NCBI GenBank assembly: GCA_943735955.1
Contig: OX030958.1
Span: 124,001 to 188,000, forward strand
DNA: 64,000 nucleotides
Reading direction: 5' to 3'
Source of the DNA: Piscicola geometra
Taxonomy: Eukaryota > Annelida > Clitellata > Hirudinida > Piscicolidae
How positions within the stretch are numbered: position 1 is the stretch's first letter; each line of letters starts with the position of its first letter. The translations under genes and the position numbers were made by a program. Shown piece by piece: positions 10,841-23,790 of the stretch. The notes beneath the pieces were generated by a model. The model saw only the letters and a list, made by a program, of their open reading frames with translations. It was not told the origin of the DNA and did no database searches.

Positions 10841-13510
10841 AAGTGGTGCAAGGTGGTGCCAGGTGGTGCAAAGTGGTGCCAGGTGGTGCAAGGTAGTGCC
10901 AGGTGGTGCAAAGTGGTGCAAAGTGGTGCCAGGTGGTGCAAAGTGGTGCCAGGTGGTGCAAGGTAGTGCCAGGTGGTGCAAGGTGGTGCCAGGTGGTGCC
11001 AGGTGGTGCCAGGTGGTGCAAGGTGGTGCCAGGTGGTGCAAAGTGGTGCAAAGTGGTGCCAGGTGGTGCAAAGTGGTGCAAGGTGGTGCCAGGTGGTGCA
11101 AAGTAGTGCAAAGTGGTGCCAGGTGGTGCAAGGTGGTGCCAGGTGGTGCCAGGTGGTGCAAAGTGGTGCCAGGTAGTGCCAGGTGGTGCAAGGTGGTGCC
11201 AGGTGGTGCCAGGTGGTGCCAGGTGGTGCAAGGTGGTGCCAGGTGGTGCAAAGTGGTGCAAAGTGGTGCCAGGTGGTGCAAAGTGGTGCAAGGTGGTGCC
11301 AGGTGGTGCAAAGTGGTGCAAGGTGGTGCCAGGTGGTGCCAGGTGGTGCCAGGTGGTGCAAGGTGGTGCCAGGTATTGCAAAGTGGTGCAAAGTGGAGCC
11401 AGGTGGTGCAAGGTGGTGCCAGGTGGTGCAAAGTGGTGCAAAGTGGTGCCAGGTGGTGCAAAGTGGTGCAAAGTAGTGCCAGGTGTTGCAAGGTGGTGCC
11501 AGGTAGTGCCAGATGGTGCCAGGTGGTGCAAGGTAGTGCCAGGTGGTGCAAAGTGGTGCAAAGTGGTGCCAGGTGGTGCAAAATGGTGCAAAGTGGTGCC
11601 AGGTGGTGCAAAGTGGTGCAAGGTGGTGCCAGGTGGTGCAAAGTGGTGCAAGGTGGTGCCAGGTGGTGCCAGGTGGTGCCAGGTGGTGCCAGGTGGTGCC
11701 AGGTGGTGCAAAGTAGTGCAAAGTGGTGCCAGGTGGTGCAAGGTGGTGCCAGGTGGAGCCAGGTGGTGCAAAGTGGTGCAAAGTGGTGCCAGGTGGTGCA
11801 AAGTGGTGCAAGGTGGTGCCAGGTGGTGCAAAGTGGTGCCAGGTGGTGCAAGGTGGTGCCAGGTGGTGCAAAGTGGTGCAAAGTGGTGCCAGGTGGTGCC
11901 AGGTGGTGCAAGGTGGTGCCAGGTGGTGCAAAGTGGTGCAAAGTGGTGCCAGGTGGTGCAAAGTGGTGCAAGGTGGTGCCAGGTGGTGCAAAGTGGTGCC
12001 AGGTGGTGCAAGGTGGTGCCAGATGGTGCCAGGTGGTGCAAAGTAGTGCAAGGTGGTGCCAGGTGGTGCAAAGTAGTGCCAAGTGGTGCCAGGTGGTGCA
12101 AAGTGGTGCAAAGTGGTGCCAGGTGGTGCAAAGTGGTGCCAGGTGGTGCAAGGTGGTGCCAGATGGTGCCAGGTGGTGCAAAGTAGTGCAAGGTGGTGCC
12201 AGGTGGTGCAAAGTAGTGCCAAGTGGTGCAAGGTGGTGCCAGGTGGTGCAAAGTGGTGCCAGGTGGTGCAAGGTAGTGCCAGGTGGTGCAAAGTGGTGCA
12301 AAGTGGTGCCAGGTGGTGCAAAGTGGTGCCAGGTGGTGCAAGGTAGTGCCAGGTGGTGCAAGGTGGTGCCAGGTGGTGCCAGGTGGTGCCAGGTGGTGCA
12401 AGGTGGTGCCAGGTGGTGCAAAGTGGTGCAAAGTGGTGCCAGGTGGTGCAAAGTGGTGCAAGGTGGTGCCAGGTGGTGCAAAGTAGTGCAAAGTGGTGCC
12501 AGGTGGTGCAAGGTGGTGCCAGGTGGTGCCAGGTGGTGCAAAGTGGTGCCAGGTAGTGCCAGGTGGTGCAAGGTGGTGCCAGGTGGTGCCAGGTGGTGCC
12601 AGGTGGTGCAAGGTGGTGCCAGGTGGTGCAAAGTGGTGCAAAGTGGTGCCAGGTGGTGCAAAGTGGTGCAAGGTGGTGCCAGGTGGTGCAAAGTGGTGCA
12701 AGGTGGTGCCAGGTGGTGCCAGGTGGTGCCAGGTGGTGCAAGGTGGTGCCAGGTATTGCAAAGTGGTGCAAAGTGGAGCCAGGTGGTGCAAGGTGGTGCC
12801 AGGTGGTGCAAAGTGGTGCAAAGTGGTGCCAGGTGGTGCAAAGTGGTGCAAAGTAGTGCCAGGTGTTGCAAGGTGGTGCCAGGTAGTGCCAGATGGTGCC
12901 AGGTGGTGCAAGGTAGTGCCAGGTGGTGCAAAGTGGTGCAAAGTGGTGCCAGGTGGTGCAAAATGGTGCAAAGTGGTGCCAGGTGGTGCAAAGTGGTGCA
13001 AGGTGGTGCCAGGTGGTGCAAAGTGGTGCAAGGTGGTGCCAGGTGGTGCCAGGTGGTGCCAGGTGGTGCCAGGTGGTGCCAGGTGGTGCAAAGTAGTGCA
13101 AAGTGGTGCCAGGTGGTGCAAGGTGGTGCCAGGTGGAGCCAGGTGGTGCAAAGTGGTGCAAAGTGGTGCCAGGTGGTGCAAAGTGGTGCAAGGTGGTGCC
13201 AGGTGGTGCAAAGTGGTGCCAGGTGGTGCAAGGTGGTGCCAGGTGGTGCAAAGTGGTGCAAAGTGGTGCCAGGTGGTGCCAGGTGGTGCAAGGTGGTGCC
13301 AGGTGGTGCAAAGTGGTGCAAAGTGGTGCCAGGTGGTGCAAAGTGGTGCAAGGTGGTGCCAGGTGGTGCAAAGTGGTGCCAGGTGGTGCAAGGTGGTGCC
13401 AGATGGTGCCAGGTGGTGCAAAGTAGTGCAAGGTGGTGCCAGGTGGTGCAAAGTAGTGCCAAGTGGTGCCAGGTGGTGCAAAGTGGTGCAAAGTGGTGCC
13501 AGGTGGTGCA
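10841..13510. repeat. 1,380-bp tandem duplication
   Basis: Bases 10,841-12,220 are repeated at 12,221 to about 13,510. Shared rare units include GTATTGCAAA (11,374 and 12,754), GTGTTGCAAG (11,483 and 12,863), the GTAGTGCC-AGATGGTGCC pair (11,501 and 12,881), AAATGGTGCA (11,581 and 12,961) and the GTGGAGCC unit (11,751 and 13,131). A further copy of the same material lies at about 17,821-19,040. Confidence 0.9.
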
Positions 13511-16500
13511 AGGTGGTGCCAGGTGGTGCCAGGTGGTGACAGGTGGTGCAAGGTGGTGCCAGGTGGTGCAAAGTGGTGCAAGGTGGTGCCAGGTGGTGCA
13601 AAGTGGTGCCAGGTGGTGCAAGGTGGTGCCAGGTGGTGCAAAGTGGTGCAAAGTGGTGCCAGGTGGTGCCAGGTGGTGCAAGGTGGTGCCAGGTGGTGCA
13701 AAGTGGTGCAAAGTGGTGCCAGGTGGTGCAAAGTGGTGCAAGGTGGTGCCAGGTGGTGCAAAGTGGTGCCAGGTGGTGCAAGGTGGTGCCAGATGGTGCC
13801 AGGTGGTGCAAAGTAGTGCAAGGTGGTGCCAGGTGGTGCAAAGTAGTGCCAAGTGGTGCCAGGTGGTGCAAAGTGGTGCAAAGTGGTGCCAGGTGGTGCA
13901 AGGTGGTGCCAGGTGGTGCCAGGTGGTGACAGGTGGTGCAAGGTGGTGCCAGGAGGTGCAAAGTGGTGAAAAGTGGTGCCAGGTGGTGCAAAGTGGTGCA
14001 AGGTGGTGCCAGGTGGTGCAAAGTGGTGCCAGGTGGTGCCAGGTGGTGCCAGGTGGTGCAAGGTGGTGCCAGGTGGTGCAAAGTAGTGCAAAGTGGAGCC
14101 AGGTGGTGCAAAGTGGTGCAAAGTGGAGCCAGGTGGTGCAAAGTGGTGCAAAGTGGTGCCAGGTGGTGCAAGGTGGTGCCAGGTGGTGCCAGGTGGTGCA
14201 AAGTGGTGCAAAGTGGTGCCAGGTGGTGCAAGGTGGTGCCAGGTAGTGCCAGATGGTGCCAGGTGGTGCAAAGTGGTGCAAAGTGGTGCCAAGTGGTGCA
14301 AAGTGGTGCAAAGTGGTGCCAGGTGGTGCAAAGTGGTGCAAGGTGGTGCCAGGTGGTGCAAAGTGGTGCAAGGTGGTGCCAGGTGGTGCCAGGTGGTGCC
14401 AGGTGGTGCAAAGTGGTGCCAGGTGGTGCAAAGTAGTGCAAAGTGGTGCCAGGTGGTGCAAGGTGGTGCCAGGTGGTGCCAGGTGGTGCAAAGTGGTGCA
14501 AAGTGGTGCCAGGTGGTGCAAGGTGGTGCCAGGTAGTGCCAGATGGTGCCAGATGGTGCAAGATGGTGCCAGGTGGTGCAAAGTGGTGCAAAGTGGTGCC
14601 AGGTGGTGCAAAGTGGTGCCAGGTGGTGTAAAGTGGTGCAAGGTGGTGCCAGGTGGTGCAAAGTGGTGCAAAGTGGTGCCAGGTGGTGCCAGGTGGTGCA
14701 AGGTGGTGCCAGGTGGTGCAAAGTAGTGCAAAGTGGTGCCAGGTGGTGCAAAGTGGTGCAAGGTGGTGCCAGGTGGTGCAAAGTGGTGCCAGGTGGTGCA
14801 AGGTAGTGCCAGGTGGTGCAAAGTGGTGCAAAGTGGTGCCAGGTGGTGCAAAGTGGTGCCAGGTAGTGCCAGGTGGTGCAAGGTGGTGCCAGGTGGTGCC
14901 AGGTGGTGCCAGGTGGTGCAAGGTGGTGCCAGGTGGTGCAAAGTGGTGCAAAGTGGTGCCAGGTGGTGCAAAGTGGTGCAAGGTGGTGCCAGGTGGTGCA
15001 AAGTAGTGCAAAGTGGTGCCAGGTGGTGCAAGGTGGTGCAAGGTGGTGCCAGGTGGTGCAAAGTGGTGCCAGGTAGTGCCAGGTGGTGCAAGGTGGTGCC
15101 AGGTGGTGCCAGGTGGTGCCAGGTGGTGCAAGGTGGTGCCAGGTGGTGCAAAGTGGTGCAAAGTGGTGCCAGGTGGTGCAAAGTGGTGCAAGGTGGTGCC
15201 AGGTGGTGCAAAGTGGTGCAAGGTGGTGCCAGGTGGTGCCAGGTGGTGCAAGGTGGTGCCAGGTATTGCAAAGTGGTGCAAAGTGGAGCCAGGTGGTGCA
15301 AGGTGGTGCCAGGTGGTGCAAAGTGGTGCAAAGTGGTGCCAGGTGGTGCAAAGTGGTGCAAAGTAGTGCCAGGTGTTGCAAGGTGGTGCCAGGTAGTGCC
15401 AGATGGTGCCAGGTGGTGCAAGGTGGTGCCAGGTGGTGCAAAGTGGTGCAAAGTGGTGCCAGGTGGTGCAAAATGGTGCAAAGTGGTGCCAGGTGGTGCA
15501 AAGTGGTGCAAGGTGGTGCCAGGTGGTGCAAAGTGGTGCAAGGTGGTGCCAGGTGGTGCCAGGTGGTGCCAGGTGGTGCCAGGTGGTGCCAGGTGGTGCA
15601 AAGTAGTGCAAAGTGGTGCCAGGTAGTGCAAGGTGGTGCCAGGTGGTGCCAGGTGGTGCAAAGTGGTGCAAAGTGGTGCCAGGTGGTGCAAAGTGGTGCA
15701 AGGTGGTGCCAGGTGGTGCAAAGTGGTGCCAGGTGGTGCAAGGTGGTGCCAGGTGGTGCAAAGTGGTGCAAAGTGGTGCCAGGTGGTGCCAGGTGGTGCA
15801 AGGTGGTGCCAGGTGGTGCAAAGTGGTGCAAAGTGGTGCCAGGTGGTGCAAAGTGGTGCAAGGTGGTGCCAGGTGGTGCAAAGTGGTGCCAGGTGGTGCA
15901 AGGTGGTGCCAGATGGTGCCAGGTGGTGCAAAGTAGTGCAAGGTGGTGCCAGGTGGTGCAAAGTAGTGCCAAGTGGTGCCAGGTGGTGCAAAGTGGTGCA
16001 AAGTGGTGCCAGGTGGTGCAAGGTGGTGCCAGGTGGTGCCAGGTGGTGACAGGTGGTGCAAGGTGGTGCCAGGTGGTGCAAAGTGGTGAGAAGTGGTGCC
16101 AGGTGGTGCAAAGTGGTGCAAGGTGGTGCCAGGTGGTGCAAAGTGGTGCCAGGTGGTGCCAGGTGGTGCCAGGTGGTGCAAGGTGGTGCCAGGTGGTGCA
16201 AAGTAGTGCAAAGTGGAGCCAGGTGGTGCAAAGTGGTGCAAAGTGGAGCCAGGTAGTGCAAAGTGGTGCAAAGTGGTGCCAGGTGGTGCAAAGTGGTGCA
16301 AGGTGGTGCCAGGTGGTGCAAAGTGGTGCAAAGTGGTGCCAGGTGGTGCCAGGTGGTGCAAAGTGGTGCAAAGTGGTGCCAGGTGGTGCCAGGTGGTGCA
16401 AGGTGGTGCCAGGTGGTGCCAAGTGGTGCCAGGTGGTGCCAGGTGGTGCAAAGTAGTGCAAGGTGGTGCCAGGTGGTGCAAAGTGGTGCAAAGTGGTGCC

Positions 16501-17460
16501 AGGTGGTGCAAAGTGGTGCAAGGTGGTGCCAGGTGGTGCAAAGTGGTGCAAGGTGGTGCCAGGTGGTGCCAGGTGGTGCCAGGTGGTGCAAGGTGGTGCC
16601 AGGTGGTGCAAAGTGGTGCAAAGTGGTGCCAGGTGGTGCAAAGTGGTGCAAGGTGGTGCCAGGTGATGCAAAGTGGTGCAAGGTGGTGCCAGGTGGTGCA
16701 AAGTGGTGCAAAGTGGTGCCAGGTGGTGCAAAGTGGTGCAAGGTGGTGCCAGGTGATGCAAAGTGGTGCAAGGTGGTGCCAGGTGGTGCAAGGTAGTGCC
16801 AGGTGGTGCAAAGTAGTGCAAAGTGGTGCCAGGTGGTGCAAGGTGGTGCCAGGTGGTGCCAGGTGGTGCAAAGTGGTGCAAAGTGGTGCAAAGTGGTGCC
16901 AGGTGGTGCAAGGTGGTGCCAGGTAGTGCCAGATGGTGCCAGGTGGTGCAAAGTGGTGCAAGGTGGTGCCAGGTGATGCAAAGTGGTGCAAGGTGGTGCC
17001 AGGTGGTGCCAGGTGGTGCAAAGTGGTGCAAAGTGGTGCAAAGTGGTGCCAGGTGGTGCAAGGTGGTGCCAGGTAGTGCCAGATGGTGCCAGGTGGTGCA
17101 AAGTGGTGCAAGGTGGTGCCAGGTGGTGCAAAGTGGTGCAAGGTGGTGCCAGGTGATGCAAAGTGGTGCAAGGTGGTGCCAGGTGGTGCAAGGTAGTGCC
17201 AGGTGGTGCAAAGTAGTGCAAAGTGGTGCCAGGTGGTGCAAGGTGGTGCCAGGTGGTGCCAGGTGGTGCAAAGTGGTGCAAAGTGGTGCCAGGTGGTGCA
17301 AGGTGGTGCCAGGTAGTGCCAGATGGTGCCAGGTGGTGCAAAGTGGTGCAAAGTGGTGCCAAGTGGTGCAAAGTGGTGCAAAGTGGTGCCAGGTGGTGCA
17401 AAGTGGTGCAAGGTGGTGCCAGGTGGTGCAAAGTGGTGCAAGGTGGTGCCAGGTGGTGCC
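12283..17460. repeat. Copy A of a 5.2-kb tandem segmental duplication
   Basis: Bases 12,283-13,540 match 17,883-19,139 (offset 5,600) and 13,933 to about 17,460 match 19,143 to about 22,690 (offset 5,210, then 5,220 and 5,230). The offset steps are explained by the 390-bp local duplication and by single-unit gains. Shared rare units include GTGGTGTAAAG (14,628 and 19,838), CAGGAGGTGC (13,951 and 19,161), GTGAGAAG (16,087 and 21,307), repeated GTGATGCAAAG and a triple AAA-unit run near 16,870. Confidence 0.9.
13171..13930. repeat. 390-bp tandem duplication
   Basis: Bases about 13,171-13,540 are repeated at about 13,561-13,930. Each copy ends with the same AGATGGTGCC ... GTAGTGCCAAGTGG ... GTGACAGG series; the GTGACAGG units lie at 13,531 and 13,921. 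The related block at 18,703-19,139 has only one copy, so the extra 390 bp is a later local gain in this copy. Confidence 0.85.
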
Positions 17461-17882
17461 AGGTGGTGCCAGGTGGTGCAAAGTGGTGCCAGGTGGTGCA
17501 AAGTAGTGCAAAGTGGTGCCAGATGGTGCAAGGTGGTGCCAGGTGGTGCCAGGTGGTGCAAAGTGGTGCAAAGTGGTGCCAGGTGGTGCAAGGTGGTGCC
17601 AGGTAGTGCCAGATGGTGCCAGATGGTGCAAGATGGTGCCAGGTGGTGCAAAGTGGTGCAAAGTGGTGCCAGGTGGTGCAAAGTGGTGCCAGGTGGTGCA
17701 AAGTGGTGCAAGGTGGTGCCAGGTGGTGCAAAGTGGTGCAAAGTGGTGCCAGGTGGTGCCAGGTGGTGCAAGGTGGTGCCAGGTGGTGCAAAGTAGTGCA
17801 AAGTGGTGCCAGGTGGTGCAAAGTGGTGCAAGGTGGTGCCAGGTGGTGCAAAGTGGTGCCAGGTGGTGCAAGGTAGTGCCAG

Positions 17883-20800
17883 GTGGTGCAAAGTGGTGCA
17901 AAGTGGTGCCAGGTGGTGCAAAGTGGTGCCAGGTGGTGCAAGGTAGTGCCAGGTGGTGCAAGGTGGTGCCAGGTGGTGCCAGGTGGTGCCAGGTGGTGCA
18001 AGGTGGTGCCAGGTGGTGCAAAGTGGTGCAAAGTGGTGCCAGGTGGTGCAAAGTGGTGCAATGTGGTGCCAGGTGGTGCAAAGTAGTGCAAAGTGGTGCC
18101 AGGTGGTGCAAGGTGGTGCCAGGTGGTGCCAGGTGGTGCAAAGTGGTGCCAGGTAGTGCCAGGTGGTGCAAGGTGGTGCCAGGTGGTGCCAGGTGGTGCC
18201 AGGTGGTGCAAGGTGGTGCCAGGTGGTGCAAAGTGGTGCAAAGTGGTGCCAGGTGGTGCAAAGTGGTGCAAGGTGGTGCCAGGTGGTGCAAAGTGGTGCA
18301 AGGTGGTGCCAGGTGGTGCCAGGTGGTGCCAGGTGGTGCAAGGTGGTGCCAGGTATTGCAAAGTGGTGCAAAGTGGAGCCAGGTGGTGCAAGGTGGTGCC
18401 AGGTGGTGCAAAGTGGTGCAAAGTGGTGCCAGGTGGTGCAAAGTGGTGCAAAGTAGTGCCAGGTGTTGCAAGGTGGTGCCAGGTAGTGCCAGATGGTGCC
18501 AGGTGGTGCAAGGTAGTGCCAGGTGGTGCAAAGTGGTGCAAAGTGGTGCCAGGTGGTGCAAAATGGTGCAAAGTGGTGCCAGGTGGTGCAAAGTGGTGCA
18601 AGGTGGTGCCAGGTGGTGCAAAGTGGTGCAAGGTGGTGCCAGGTGGTGCCAGGTGGTGCCAGGTGGTGCCAGGTGGTGCCAGGTGGTGCAAAGTAGTGCA
18701 AAGTGGTGCCAGGTGGTGCAAGGTGGTGCCAGGTGGAGCCAGGTGGTGCAAAGTGGTGCAAAGTGGTGCCAGGTGGTGCAAAGTGGTGCAAGGTGGTGCC
18801 AGGTGGTGCAAAGTGGTGCCAGGTGGTGCAAGGTGGTGCCAGGTGGTGCAAAGTGGTGCAAAGTGGTGCCAGGTGGTGCCAGGTGGTGCAAGGTGGTGCC
18901 AGGTGGTGCAAAGTGGTGCAAAGTGGTGCCAGGTGGTGCAAAGTGGTGCAAGGTGGTGCCAGGTGGTGCAAAGTGGTGCCAGGTGGTGCAAGGTGGTGCC
19001 AGATGGTGCCAGGTGGTGCAAAGTAGTGCAAGGTGGTGCCAGGTGGTGCAAAGTAGTGCCAAGTGGTGCCAGGTGGTGCAAAGTGGTGCAAAGTGGTGCC
19101 AGGTGGTGCAAGGTGGTGCCAGGTGGTGCCAGGTGGTGACAGGTGGTGCAAGGTGGTGCCAGGAGGTGCAAAGTGGTGAAAAGTGGTGCCAGGTGGTGCA
19201 AAGTGGTGCAAGGTGGTGCCAGGTGGTGCAAAGTGGTGCCAGGTGGTGCCAGGTGGTGCCAGGTGGTGCAAGGTGGTGCCAGGTGGTGCAAAGTAGTGCA
19301 AAGTGGAGCCAGGTGGTGCAAAGTGGTGCAAAGTGGAGCCAGGTGGTGCAAAGTGGTGCAAAGTGGTGCCAGGTGGTGCAAGGTGGTGCCAGGTGGTGCC
19401 AGGTGGTGCAAAGTGGTGCAAAGTGGTGCCAGGTGGTGCAAGGTGGTGCCAGGTAGTGCCAGATGGTGCCAGGTGGTGCAAAGTGGTGCAAAGTGGTGCC
19501 AAGTGGTGCAAAGTGGTGCAAAGTGGTGCCAGGTGGTGCAAAGTGGTGCAAGGTGGTGCCAGGTGGTGCAAAGTGGTGCAAGGTGGTGCCAGGTGGTGCC
19601 AGGTGGTGCCAGGTGGTGCAAAGTGGTGCCAGGTGGTGCAAAGTAGTGCAAAGTGGTGCCAGGTGGTGCAAGGTGGTGCCAGGTGGTGCCAGGTGGTGCA
19701 AAGTGGTGCAAAGTGGTGCCAGGTGGTGCAAGGTGGTGCCAGGTAGTGCCAGATGGTGCCAGATGGTGCAAGATGGTGCCAGGTGGTGCAAAGTGGTGCA
19801 AAGTGGTGCCAGGTGGTGCAAAGTGGTGCCAGGTGGTGTAAAGTGGTGCAAGGTGGTGCCAGGTGGTGCAAAGTGGTGCAAAGTGGTGCCAGGTGGTGCC
19901 AGGTGGTGCAAGGTGGTGCCAGGTGGTGCAAAGTAGTGCAAAGTGGTGCCAGGTGGTGCAAAGTGGTGCAAGGTGGTGCCAGGTGGTGCAAAGTGGTGCC
20001 AGGTGGTGCAAGGTAGTGCCAGGTGGTGCAAAGTGGTGCAAAGTGGTGCCAGGTGGTGCAAAGTGGTGCCAGGTAGTGCCAGGTGGTGCAAGGTGGTGCC
20101 AGGTGGTGCCAGGTGGTGCCAGGTGGTGCAAGGTGGTGCCAGGTGGTGCAAAGTGGTGCAAAGTGGTGCCAGGTGGTGCAAAGTGGTGCAAGGTGGTGCC
20201 AGGTGGTGCAAAGTAGTGCAAAGTGGTGCCAGGTGGTGCAAGGTGGTGCAAGGTGGTGCCAGGTGGTGCAAAGTGGTGCCAGGTAGTGCCAGGTGGTGCA
20301 AGGTGGTGCCAGGTGGTGCCAGGTGGTGCCAGGTGGTGCAAGGTGGTGCCAGGTGGTGCAAAGTGGTGCAAAGTGGTGCCAGGTGGTGCAAAGTGGTGCA
20401 AGGTGGTGCCAGGTGGTGCAAAGTGGTGCAAGGTGGTGCCAGGTGGTGCCAGGTGGTGCCAGGTGGTGCAAGGTGGTGCCAGGTATTGCAAAGTGGTGCA
20501 AAGTGGAGCCAGGTGGTGCAAGGTGGTGCCAGGTGGTGCAAAGTGGTGCAAAGTGGTGCCAGGTGGTGCAAAGTGGTGCAAAGTAGTGCCAGGTGTTGCA
20601 AGGTGGTGCCAGGTAGTGCCAGATGGTGCCAGGTGGTGCAAGGTGGTGCCAGGTGGTGCAAAGTGGTGCAAAGTGGTGCCAGGTGGTGCAAAATGGTGCA
20701 AAGTGGTGCCAGGTGGTGCAAAGTGGTGCAAGGTGGTGCCAGGTGGTGCAAAGTGGTGCAAGGTGGTGCCAGGTGGTGCCAGGTGGTGCCAGGTGGTGCC

Positions 20801-22690
20801 AGGTGGTGCCAGGTGGTGCAAAGTAGTGCAAAGTGGTGCCAGGTAGTGCAAGGTGGTGCCAGGTGGTGCCAGGTGGTGCAAAGTGGTGCAAAGTGGTGCC
20901 AGGTGGTGCAAAGTGGTGCAAGGTGGTGCCAGGTGGTGCAAAGTGGTGCCAGGTGGTGCAAGGTGGTGCCAGGTGGTGCAAAGTGGTGCAAAGTGGTGCC
21001 AGGTGGTGCCAGGTGGTGCAAGGTGGTGCCAGGTGGTGCAAAGTGGTGCAAAGTGGTGCCAGGTGGTGCAAAGTGGTGCAAGGTGGTGCCAGGTGGTGCA
21101 AAGTGGTGCCAGGTGGTGCAAGGTGGTGCCAGATGGTGCCAGGTGGTGCAAAGTAGTGCAAGGTGGTGCCAGGTGGTGCAAAGTAGTGCCAAGTGGTGCC
21201 AGGTGGTGCAAAGTGGTGCAAAGTGGTGCCAGGTGGTGCAAGGTGGTGCCAGGTGGTGCCAGGTGGTGACAGGTGGTGCAAGGTGGTGCCAGGTGGTGCA
21301 AAGTGGTGAGAAGTGGTGCCAGGTGGTGCAAAGTGGTGCAAGGTGGTGCCAGGTGGTGCAAAGTGGTGCCAGGTGGTGCCAGGTGGTGCCAGGTGGTGCA
21401 AGGTGGTGCCAGGTGGTGCAAAGTAGTGCAAAGTGGAGCCAGGTGGTGCAAAGTGGTGCAAAGTGGAGCCAGGTGGTGCAAAGTGGTGCAAAGTGGTGCC
21501 AGGTGGTGCAAAGTGGTGCAAGGTGGTGCCAGGTGGTGCAAAGTGGTGCAAAGTGGTGCCAGGTGGTGCCAGGTGGTGCAAAGTGGTGCAAAGTGGTGCC
21601 AGGTGGTGCCAGGTGGTGCAAGGTGGTGCCAGGTGGTGCCAAGTGGTGCCAGGTGGTGCCAGGTGGTGCAAAGTAGTGCAAGGTGGTGCCAGGTGGTGCA
21701 AAGTGGTGCAAAGTGGTGCCAGGTGGTGCAAAGTGGTGCAAGGTGGTGCCAGGTGGTGCAAAGTGGTGCAAGGTGGTGCCAGGTGGTGCCAGGTGGTGCC
21801 AGGTGGTGCAAGGTGGTGCCAGGTGGTGCAAAGTGGTGCAAAGTGGTGCCAGGTGGTGCAAAGTGGTGCAAGGTGGTGCCAGGTGATGCAAAGTGGTGCA
21901 AGGTGGTGCCAGGTGGTGCAAAGTGGTGCAAAGTGGTGCCAGGTGGTGCAAAGTGGTGCAAGGTGGTGCCAGGTGATGCAAAGTGGTGCAAGGTGGTGCC
22001 AGGTGGTGCAAGGTAGTGCCAGGTGGTGCAAAGTAGTGCAAAGTGGTGCCAGGTGGTGCAAGGTGGTGCCAGGTGGTGCCAGGTGGTGCAAAGTGGTGCA
22101 AAGTGGTGCAAAGTGGTGCCAGGTGGTGCAAGGTGGTGCCAGGTAGTGCCAGATGGTGCCAGGTGGTGCAAAGTGGTGCAAGGTGGTGCCAGGTGATGCA
22201 AAGTGGTGCAAGGTGGTGCCAGGTGGTGCCAGGTGGTGCAAAGTGGTGCAAAGTGGTGCAAAGTGGTGCCAGGTGGTGCAAGGTGGTGCCAGGTAGTGCC
22301 AGATGGTGCCAGGTGGTGCAAAGTGGTGCAAGGTGGTGCCAGGTGGTGCAAAGTGGTGCAAGGTGGTGCCAGGTGATGCAAAGTGGTGCAAGGTGGTGCC
22401 AGGTGGTGCAAGGTAGTGCCAGGTGGTGCAAAGTAGTGCAAAGTGGTGCCAGGTGGTGCAAGGTGGTGCCAGGTGGTGCCAGGTGGTGCAAAGTGGTGCA
22501 AAGTGGTGCAAAGTGGTGCCAGGTGGTGCAAGGTGGTGCCAGGTAGTGCCAGATGGTGCCAGGTGGTGCAAAGTGGTGCAAAGTGGTGCCAAGTGGTGCA
22601 AAGTGGTGCAAAGTGCCGCCAGGTGGTGCAAAGTGGTGCAAGGTGGTGCCAGGTGGTGCAAAGTGGTGCAAGGTGGTGCCAGGTGGTGCC
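17883..22690. repeat. Copy B of the 5.2-kb tandem segmental duplication
   Basis: This is the partner of 12,283-17,460. It reproduces the same order of rare units over nearly 5 kb with one-unit length changes near 20,450 (one extra CAG unit relative to 15,240) and near 22,500 (AAA-unit run of three versus two). One private change is AATGTGG at 18,061. The region immediately before it, 17,223-17,880, copies 10,233 onward at an offset of 6,990, so this block joins material from two earlier segments. Confidence 0.9.
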
Positions 22691-23790
22691 AGGTGGTGCC
22701 AGGTGGTGCCAGGTGGTGCAAAGTAGTGCAAAGTGGTGCCAGGTGGTGCAAGGTGGTGCCAGGTGGTGCCAGGTGGTGCAAAGTGGTGCAAAGTGGTGCC
22801 AGGTGGTGCAAAGTGGTGCAAGGTGGTGCCAGGTGGTGCAAAGTGGTGCCAGGTGGTGCAAGGTGGTGCCAGGTGGTGCAAAGTGGTGCAAAGTGGTGCC
22901 AGGTGGTGCCAGGTGGTGCAAGGTGGTGCCAGGTGGTGCAAAGTGGTGCAAAGTGGTGCCAGGTGGTGCAAAGTGGTGCAAGGTGGTGCCAGGTGGTGCA
23001 AAGTGGTGCCAGGTGGTGCAAGGTGGTGCCAGATGGTGCCAGGTGGTGCAAAGTAGTGCAAGGTGGTGCCAGGTGGTGCAAAGTAGTGCCAAGTGGTGCC
23101 AGGTGGTGCAAAGTGGTGCAAAGTGGTGCCAGGTGGTGCAAGGTGGTGCCAGGTGGTGCCAGGTGGTGACAGGTGGTGCAAGGTGGTGCCAGGTGGTGCA
23201 AAGTGGTGAAAAGTGGTGCCAGGTGGTGCAAAGTGGTGCAAGGTGGTGCCAGGTGGTGCAAAGTGGTGCCAGGTGGTGCCAGGTGGTGCCAGGTGGTGCA
23301 AGGTGGTGCCAGGTGGTGCAAAGTAGTGCAAAGTGGAGCCAGGTGGTGCAAAGTGGTGCAAAGTGGAGCCAGGTGGTGCAAAGTGGTGCAAAGTGGTGCC
23401 AGGTGGTGCAAAGTGGTGCAAGGTGGTGCCAGGTGGTGCAAAGTGGTGCAAAGTGGTGCCAGGTGGTGCCAGGTGGTGCAAAGTGGTGCAAAGTGGTGCC
23501 AGGTGGTGCCAGGTGGTGCAAGGTGGTGCCAGGTGGTGCCAAGTGGTGCCAGGTGGTGCCAGGTGGTGCAAAGTAGTGCAAGGTGGTGCCAGGTGGTGCA
23601 AAGTGGTGCAAAGTGGTGCCAGGTGGTGCAAAGTGGTGCAAGGTGGTGCCAGGTGGTGCAAAGTGGTGCAAGGTGGTGCCAGGTGGTGCCAGGTGGTGCC
23701 AGGTGGTGCAAGGTGGTGCCAGGTGGTGCAAAGTGGTGCAAAGTGGTGCCAGGTGGTGCAAAATGGTGCAAGGTGGTGCCAGGTGGTGCA
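20831..23790. repeat. 1,900-bp spaced duplication overlapping the 5.2-kb block
   Basis: Bases about 20,831-21,890 match about 22,731-23,790 at an offset of 1,900, including GTGACAGG, the two GTGGAGCC units, and the GTGCCAAGTGG series near 21,640 and 23,540. Differences include GTAGTGC at 20,841 versus GTGGTGC at 22,741, GTGAGAAG at 21,307 versus GTGAAAAG near 23,207, and AAATGGTGCA at 23,761 versus AAGTGGTGCA at 21,861. Confidence 0.82.

Noticed and set aside
10623..14246. Plus-strand open frame of 1,207 codons rich in Trp-Cys
   Set aside because: It starts at GTG in the core unit and is one of three equivalent frames of the decamer. Plus-strand frames are broken at random by GTAGTGC, GTGATGC, GTGACAGG and GTAAGGCC units, with no relation to duplication boundaries.
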